NCBI GenBank assembly: GCA_046758905.1
Contig: JBHIBC010000052.1
Coordinates: 1-19,294, forward strand
Length of the DNA: 19,294 bases
Direction: 5' to 3'
Origin: JBHIBC01 sp046758905
GTDB taxonomy: Bacteria > Acidobacteriota > Polarisedimenticolia > Gp22-AA2
Shown: positions 14,486 through 19,294 of the stretch, in pieces
Numbering within the stretch: position 1 is the stretch's first letter
Layout: every line of letters begins with the position of its first letter
Made by a program: the position numbers and the translations under genes
Notes under the pieces: generated by a model
Databases searched by the model: none
The model's input: the letters and a program-made list of their open reading frames with translations, nothing else
What the model was told of the DNA's origin: nothing

Positions 14486-16135
14486 GTGCCGGGATCGTTC
14501 GTGGAGGACCGGCCGACGCCCGGAGCGGGCAGGGGCCGGGTGACGCGATTCCTCGGATCCGCCCTCGGCTTCGTCTACCTCGCCGCCTTCCTGTCGCTCT
14601 CGGTGCAGCTGGTCGATCTCGCCGGATCGCGCGGACTGCTGCCGCTGGCCGACTACCTGGATCGGCTGCGCGCGGCCGACATGACCTGGCTCGAGCGCCT
14701 GCACGCGTTCCCCACCGTCCTCTGGGCCCGACCCACGGACGGGGCGCTGCGGCTTCTCCCGCTCGCCGGCGCGGCCGCCTCGCTGCCGCTGATCGTCGGA
14801 TACGGCGGCCGCGTGATCCCGCTCCTGCTGTGGGTCCTGTACCTGTCGGGCATCACCGCGGCCCGCGACTTCTTCTATTACCAGTGGGATAACCTGCTTC
14901 TGGAGATCGGGTTTCTGGCGATCTTCCTGCCGGGGCGGGGCTCGCCGCCCGACCCGGCGAGGGGCCGGACGCTCCCCGAGCCCTCGCCGGTGCTCGTGTT
15001 CCTCCTCAGATGGCTGCTGTTCCGACTGCTGTTCGAGTCGGGGCTGGCCAAGCTGGTCTATGGGTGGGACGACTGGCTCGACGTCGTCGGGATGACGTTC
15101 TACTACGAGACCGCGCCCCTCCCGTCCTGGGGAGGATGGCTGGTCCAGCAGTTACCGGTCTGGTTCCATCGGGCCTCCGTCTACTTCACCCTCGTCCTCG
15201 AACTCGTCCTCCCGTTCTTCATCTTTATGGGGCGGCCGTTTCGGATAGTCTTCTTCCTGGCGCACCTCCTGTTTCAGGTCTCGATCGCCCTGACCTCGAA
15301 CTACGGGTTCTTCAACCTGCTGTCGATCGTCGTGAGCCTGAGCGTCCTCGAGGATCGGGACCTCCGGGCCGCGACCGCGTGGGCGCGGCCGCGCTCGCGG
15401 CGCGGCCCCGGCCCGGCGCCGGCCGCGCCGCCGCCGGAGGCGCTGTGCTCGGCCGGGACGCGATGGCGGCGCGCCCTGCACCGCTTCGCCCCCTGGGCGC
15501 TCGCCGCGTTCGTCGTCCCGGCCTCGATCGTCGAGGCGGTCCACTACTTCATCCGCCGGCCCGCGGTGTCGCGCGTCGTCGCCGCGCTGCGCGCGCCGTA
15601 CCGCCCCTACCGCAGCGTCAACCGTTACCACCTCTTCCCCGGCATCGTCCGGCGGCGGATCGTCGCCGAGATCCAGGGGACCGTGGACGGGCGGGAGTGG
15701 CTCCCGTACCGCCCGCGGTACGCCCCCGGAGACCCCCGGGCCGCCCCGCCGATGACCCTGCTGCACAATCCGCGCTTCCCGTTCCACCTCTCCTTCTACA
15801 CGCTGGGGCGGGGCGGGCGGGACCGCGAGTACCTGGGTCACCTGGCCAAGCGCCTGTGCTGCGACCCGGAGGCGGTGTCGAACCTCTTCGAGGTCAACCC
15901 GTTTCCGGAGAGCGGGCCGGCGGCCCGTCGCAGCGTCTACTACCGGTACCGATTCGGAACCTGGGAGGATCTGCGGCGCGCCGGCGTGTACTGGCTCAGG
16001 GAACCGGCGCGCCGGCCTACGCGGGCCGTGGCGTGCCGGTGTGCTCCCGGCGGCGGGGGAGGAGATGCGGCGCGGGGCGCTTCGGGCCGGCCCGGGGACC
16101 GGGCGCCTTCCACCCGGCTCGATGCGGTACAATGA
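14486..16135 (+). CDS. Lipase maturation factor (LMF1)-like membrane protein
   Basis: A 549-residue multi-pass membrane protein. Family hallmarks are FFYYQWDNLLLEIGFLAIFL (129-148), WLLFRLLFESGLAKL (175-189) and SNYGFFNLLSI (270-280). About seven or eight hydrophobic segments lie between residues 22 and 290, with one more near 333-352. A soluble C-terminal domain follows (VNRYHLFPGIVRRRIVAEIQG, then the segment from FHLSFYT to YRYRF), as in eukaryotic LMF1/LMF2 and their bacterial homologues. In animals LMF1 helps lipases fold in the ER; the bacterial role is unknown. The last 45 residues after YWLREP are low-complexity Arg/Gly/Ala, unlike the rest, and may be a non-conserved tail. The GTG start at 14486 has no clear ribosome site; in-frame GTGs at 14501 and 14537 are alternatives. 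Confidence 0.84.
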   Translation: MPGSFVEDRPTPGAGRGRVTRFLGSALGFVYLAAFLSLSVQLVDLAGSRGLLPLADYLDRLRAADMTWLERLHAFPTVLWARPTDGALRLLPLAGAAASLPLIVGYGGRVIPLLLWVLYLSGITAARDFFYYQWDNLLLEIGFLAIFLPGRGSPPDPARGRTLPEPSPVLVFLLRWLLFRLLFESGLAKLVYGWDDWLDVVGMTFYYETAPLPSWGGWLVQQLPVWFHRASVYFTLVLELVLPFFIFMGRPFRIVFFLAHLLFQVSIALTSNYGFFNLLSIVVSLSVLEDRDLRAATAWARPRSRRGPGPAPAAPPPEALCSAGTRWRRALHRFAPWALAAFVVPASIVEAVHYFIRRPAVSRVVAALRAPYRPYRSVNRYHLFPGIVRRRIVAEIQGTVDGREWLPYRPRYAPGDPRAAPPMTLLHNPRFPFHLSFYTLGRGGRDREYLGHLAKRLCCDPEAVSNLFEVNPFPESGPAARRSVYYRYRFGTWEDLRRAGVYWLREPARRPTRAVACRCAPGGGGGDAARGASGRPGDRAPSTRLDAVQ

Positions 16136-16145
16136 GCGGCAATCG

Positions 16146-16174
16146 GGCCCCGGCACCCGCAGGACACCGGGGCC
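16146..16174 (+). repeat. 8-bp perfect inverted repeat in the leader of the FHA-GAF-SpoIIE gene
   Basis: GGCCCCGG (16146-16153) and CCGGGGCC (16167-16174) flank a 13-nt loop, in the 93-bp gap between the LMF-like gene and the FHA gene. There is no U-tract, so it is not a standard intrinsic terminator; it may stall or attenuate read-through, or be a binding site. Confidence 0.5.
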
Positions 16175-16228
16175 TCACTGCAGGGATCGCGACGTCCGGT
16201 CACCCGAAGGCGCTCAGGAGCGGTGTCG

Positions 16229-17884
16229 ATGGATTTCCTGACGGTTATCCCCCCTCACGGGGGGCGGTCCAGAACCGATCTCGACGCCAAGGGCGTGACC
16301 ATCGGCCGATCGTCCACCAACGACGTCGTGCTCGAGGATCCCAGTGTCTCGCGCCTGCACGCCCGGATCCTGCGCCGCTCCGAGGGGTACTACGTGGTCG
16401 ACGCCAGCAGCAAGCACGGCACCTACGTCAACGGGCATCGACGCACCGAACCGCGCCTGCTGCATCCCGGCGACCGCATCGTTATCGGCAGGACCACCCT
16501 GATCTTCAACGGGGTATCCACCGGGTCGGTGCAGTTCAGCGACCGCCCGCTCGCGGGCGGTCCCGGCACGACGATCATCTCGGGCGAGGCAAGGCGATCG
16601 TCCTCGGCGCACGCGGCGCCCAGGATCGAGGGTCCGGCCACCGACGAGTTCTCGACTCCGGTCGCGCTCGACATCCTCACCAAGGCGAACGAGGAGCTGG
16701 TGTTCCACCGGCCCCTGCCCCAGATCCTCGAACGGATCATGGACCTGGCCCACCGGGCCGTGCCGTACGAGCGCGGCCTGCTGATGCTGCTCGAGAACGG
16801 CCAGCTCGTTCAGCAGGTCGTCCGGATGCCGGAGGACGAGGCCGACAGCACCATCTCGATCAGCCGGACGATCGCCGACCGCGTCACCAAGGCCCAGGAC
16901 TCGGTGCTCACGTCCGACGCCCAGATCGACGATCGGTTCCGGGAGGGCGTCAGCGTGGCCGCGCAGAACCTCCGGTCGGTCATGTGCGTCCCGCTGTGGA
17001 ACAACCGCGACGTGATCGGCCTCCTGTACGTCGACAACCGGCAACGGGCGGGACTGTTCACCGAGAGCGATCTGCGTCTCCTGACGCACCTGGCGAATGT
17101 GGCCGCGGTCAAGATCGAGAACGCCCGTCTGTTCGAGCAGACGCTCGCCTTCGAGACCATGAAGCAGGAGCTCGACAAGGCGGCCGAGATCCAGAACACC
17201 CTTCTGCCGCAGGGGACGCCCAGCATCCAGGGCTACCAGATCTACGGCCAGAGCGATCCGTGCGCCGCCGTCGGCGGGGACTATTTCGACTACGCCCCGC
17301 TTCCCGAGGGGCGGCACGCGATCGCCATCGGGGACGTCGCGGGAAAGGGACTGCCGGCGGCTCTCCTGATGTGCGTCACCCAGGCCAGCTTCCGCGCGCT
17401 GTTGGAGCTCGACCTGCCGCCGGGGGAGACCCTGGCCCGCCTGAACCGGCTGCTGAACGCCAACATTCCGGATAACCGCTTCGTCACCTTCTTCTACGGC
17501 GTGCTCGACCCGGCGAGGCGCCTGCTGTCTTACGCCAACGCCGGCCACAACCCGCCGATGGTCCTGAGACGGGACGACGATCTCGAGCGCCTCCCGGTCC
17601 ACGGCCCGCCGCTCGGCCTGGGGAGCGAGCGGGCCGTCCGCCCCGACGCGCTGCTGCTCGACCCGGCCGACCTCCTCGTCTGCTTCAGCGACGGCGTGAC
17701 GGAGGCCCGCGGTCCTGCGGACCGGATGTTCGGGGAGGAACGGCTCATCGGCGCGGTTCGCCGGGGACGCAGCGGCTCCGCGACCGACATCGTGCACCGG
17801 ATCGCCGAGTCCCTCCGCGAGCATCACGCCGGAGCCCACCCGGCGGACGACATCACGCTGGTCGTCCTCAAGCGCACGGCCTGA
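16229..17884 (+). CDS. FHA-GAF-SpoIIE phosphatase
   Basis: A 551-residue soluble signalling protein. Residues 1-95 are a forkhead-associated domain with phosphothreonine-binding residues in GRSSTNDV (26-33), SRLHARI (41-47) and HGTYVNG (63-69). Residues 100-145 are a flexible Ser/Gly-rich linker. Residues 150-300 are a GAF sensor domain (SVMCVPLWNNRDVIGLLYVDN). A coiled linker (300-330) ends in AEIQNTLLP, and residues 335-549 are a SpoIIE PP2C domain with GGDYFDY (Asp351), GDVAGKG (Asp369), NAGHNPP, SDGVTEARG and ADDITLVVL. It likely reads a phosphorylated partner, through FHA, and a small ligand, through GAF, to control dephosphorylation of a target. The start is ATG at 16229, with AGGAG 8 nt upstream; GTG at 16223 is too close to that site. 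Confidence 0.93.
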   Translation: MDFLTVIPPHGGRSRTDLDAKGVTIGRSSTNDVVLEDPSVSRLHARILRRSEGYYVVDASSKHGTYVNGHRRTEPRLLHPGDRIVIGRTTLIFNGVSTGSVQFSDRPLAGGPGTTIISGEARRSSSAHAAPRIEGPATDEFSTPVALDILTKANEELVFHRPLPQILERIMDLAHRAVPYERGLLMLLENGQLVQQVVRMPEDEADSTISISRTIADRVTKAQDSVLTSDAQIDDRFREGVSVAAQNLRSVMCVPLWNNRDVIGLLYVDNRQRAGLFTESDLRLLTHLANVAAVKIENARLFEQTLAFETMKQELDKAAEIQNTLLPQGTPSIQGYQIYGQSDPCAAVGGDYFDYAPLPEGRHAIAIGDVAGKGLPAALLMCVTQASFRALLELDLPPGETLARLNRLLNANIPDNRFVTFFYGVLDPARRLLSYANAGHNPPMVLRRDDDLERLPVHGPPLGLGSERAVRPDALLLDPADLLVCFSDGVTEARGPADRMFGEERLIGAVRRGRSGSATDIVHRIAESLREHHAGAHPADDITLVVLKRTA

Positions 17885-18116
17885 GCGCGCCCCCCTCCAA
17901 GGCGGACCGCCTCCGCCCGGCGCCGTCCTGCGGGCTCGCGCTCGCGGCAGTCGGCGTGGAGGAGTCCGGGTCGGTCGTGCCCCCCGGCGGAGCCGCTCGC
18001 CGATGCGCGGTCATGTCGGCCGGCGTCTAGGCGCGCCTCCCGGCGATCGGGTACGATACGCGCACCCACCGCAACGACGGGACGCCGGTGGGCTCGGCGG
18101 GCGTCGAGGAGGGTTC
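17885..18116. other. Intergenic region, no gene seen
   Basis: These 232 bases separate the FHA-GAF-SpoIIE gene from the dehydrogenase gene. I see no convincing ORF or terminator. A TACGAT hexamer at 18052-18057 could be a -10 box for the downstream gene, but no -35 is evident. Positions 18078-18100 repeat exactly a 23-nt stretch found in the M23 gene at 11960-11982. Confidence 0.5.
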
Positions 18117-19262
18117 ATGCGAGTCCTGTTACTGGGAGTGGGCGCGATCGGCACCGTGATCGCCAAACACCTGGCCGGCCACCACGCCATCGAATCGCTG
18201 ACGCTGAGCGACATGGACACGCGGAGAGCCGAGGCGCTCGCCGCGGAGCTGGGCGGCGGCCTGCGGGTCGAGAGGATCGACGCGGCCGAGCCGCGTACGT
18301 TGCGGCGCGCCCTCGAGGGACATGAGCTCGTCGTCAACGCGATCCTGCCGCGCTTTAATCTCGCGGTCATGGAGGCGGCCCTGGGCGCCGGCAGCCATTA
18401 TCTCGATCTCGCGGCGGGGGACGAGGACCAGTTCCATCTGGATGCGGAGTGGAGGAAGGCCGGGCTGCTCGCCGTCAACGGGATGGGCGAGGACCCCGGG
18501 ATCAGCAACGTGTACGCGCGCTACGCCGCCGACCGCCTGGACACGGTCGAGTCGATCCGGGTGCGCGACGGCGAGTTCTCCGAGGGCGGGCCCCCGCTGG
18601 CCTGTCTGTTCTCGACCGAGACGTTCATCGAGGAGGCGACCTCGCCCGCGAAGCGCTTCGAGAACGGCGAGTTCAAGAGGTACCCGCCGCGGTCCAACCG
18701 GGAGGTGTACCCGTTCCCCGAACCGGTCGGGTCGCAGCCCGTGTACAGCATGAACCACGAGGAAGTCGACACCCTGCCGCGGTTCATCGGCAAGGGGGTG
18801 AAGTTCGTCGACTTCAAGCTGGCGGTGCCGGAGGAGATGCACAGACACCTCACGTTCCTCGAGTCCATCGGCATGACGCGCACGGATACGGTGCGGGTCC
18901 GCGGCGGCGAGGTCACCCCGCTCTCGGTCCTGGCCGCGGTGCTGCCGCAGCCGGCCGACATCGGCGGGATGATCCGGGGGGCCGCCTGCATCCTCGTCGA
19001 GGTGGACGGGACCCGGGACGGCAAGAGGACGCGTCACATCCTGTACACCGCGATGACGCACGACGAGGCGTTCCGCCGGCAGGCAGTGACGGCGACCGCC
19101 TACCTGACCGGCACCGGCGGCGCGGCGGGGGTCCTGGCGATGGCCACCGGCAGGGTCAGACGGGCCGGCGTCGTGCCTCCCGAGATGCTGGACCCGGAGC
19201 CGATGCTGGGGCTGCTCGAGGAGCTGGGGATCCGGACGCGCAGGGAGGAGAAGGCCCTGTAG
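18117..19262 (+). CDS. Saccharopine dehydrogenase-family NAD(P)-dependent oxidoreductase
   Basis: A 381-residue cytoplasmic protein. The N-terminal Rossmann fold has LLLGVGAIG with GxGxxG (7-12) and Asp32 after strand 2 (LSDMD), which favours NAD. VVNAILPRFNLAVMEAALGAGSHYLDLA follows as in the saccharopine dehydrogenase/LYS9 family, with GMGEDPGISNVYARYAAD in the middle. The C-terminal half is the family's substrate-binding alpha/beta domain. Known members act on saccharopine, carboxynorspermidine or related secondary amines of amino acids; which one applies here cannot be told. The start is ATG at 18117, with a perfect GAGGAGG 4 nt upstream; the frame is open to 18003, but that stretch looks non-coding. 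The gene appears to stand alone, and only 32 bases follow it in the window. Confidence 0.92.
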   Translation: MRVLLLGVGAIGTVIAKHLAGHHAIESLTLSDMDTRRAEALAAELGGGLRVERIDAAEPRTLRRALEGHELVVNAILPRFNLAVMEAALGAGSHYLDLAAGDEDQFHLDAEWRKAGLLAVNGMGEDPGISNVYARYAADRLDTVESIRVRDGEFSEGGPPLACLFSTETFIEEATSPAKRFENGEFKRYPPRSNREVYPFPEPVGSQPVYSMNHEEVDTLPRFIGKGVKFVDFKLAVPEEMHRHLTFLESIGMTRTDTVRVRGGEVTPLSVLAAVLPQPADIGGMIRGAACILVEVDGTRDGKRTRHILYTAMTHDEAFRRQAVTATAYLTGTGGAAGVLAMATGRVRRAGVVPPEMLDPEPMLGLLEELGIRTRREEKAL

Positions 19263-19294
19263 GTCCCTTCCCCCCGATCGGCCCGGGAGTGGGG

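Noticed and set aside
15010..17475. An 821-residue plus-strand ORF
   Set aside because: It overlaps the LMF-like and FHA-GAF-SpoIIE genes in another frame, has no domain signature and is Arg/Pro-rich.
17824..18069. An 81-residue minus-strand ORF in the gap before the dehydrogenase
   Set aside because: It overlaps the end of the SpoIIE domain in antisense, has no ribosome site I can see and its composition is that of a shadow.
1..19294. tRNA, rRNA, CRISPR arrays, insertion sequences or phage genes
   Set aside because: I saw no regular repeats, transposase or integrase motifs, or cloverleaf-like sequence on either strand.

Overview
The window is a chromosome-like stretch of very GC-rich bacterial DNA (strong G/C bias at third codon positions) with no mobile elements, rRNA, tRNA or CRISPR. 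The gene set fits an uncultured high-GC soil or sediment bacterium: a TolB-like propeller with a PKD domain, a rhodanese-methyltransferase fusion, SpoIIE-type phosphatases with an FHA-GAF front end, a lipase-maturation-factor-like membrane protein and a DUF3179 lipoprotein. Acidobacteriota or a neighbouring phylum is my guess, with low confidence, because no marker gene is present. Strands alternate, so nearly all neighbours are convergent or divergent and the coding density is high. No stretch over 300 bases lacks a gene.

Layout. 1-363: the 3' end of an M23 peptidase, cut by the window edge. 341-2932 (minus): a secreted beta-propeller/PKD protein followed by a HAD hydrolase. 3181-3933 (plus): an MBL-fold hydrolase, convergent with a rhodanese-methyltransferase (3949-4818, minus). 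4958-6635 (plus): a tiny single-pass membrane protein and an NCS1-type transporter, convergent with an MFS transporter (6654-7904, minus). 8012-10128 (plus): an ArsM-like methyltransferase translationally coupled to a CobW/P47K-family GTPase. 10142-11266 (minus): a DUF3179 lipoprotein whose reading frame holds a single in-frame TGA exactly where the family's conserved CPL-motif cysteine belongs. 11409-12242 (plus): a second M23 peptidase, overlapping a class I glutamine amidotransferase-like gene (12213-12995, minus). 13139-17884 (plus): a membrane SpoIIE phosphatase, a 60-residue ORF, a lipase-maturation-factor-like membrane protein and an FHA-GAF-SpoIIE phosphatase. 18117-19262 (plus): a saccharopine dehydrogenase-family oxidoreductase.

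The two most interesting items are adjacent. The first is the DUF3179 gene, which reads as a probable selenoprotein: the TGA replaces the expected Cys, the frame continues with conserved family sequence, and a perfect 7-bp hairpin with a 5-nt loop starts 13 nt after the TGA, where a bacterial SECIS would be. The second is the ArsM-like/GTPase pair. All the cysteines expected of an As(III)-binding methyltransferase are present, and the partner carries the CxCC metal-binding signature of COG0523 GTPases, which suggests a metallochaperone-assisted methylation step. The 13-18 kb block looks like a signalling cluster in which two PP2C-type phosphatases flank a membrane enzyme. Several sigma70-like promoters with 16-18 bp spacers can be read by eye in the divergent gaps.
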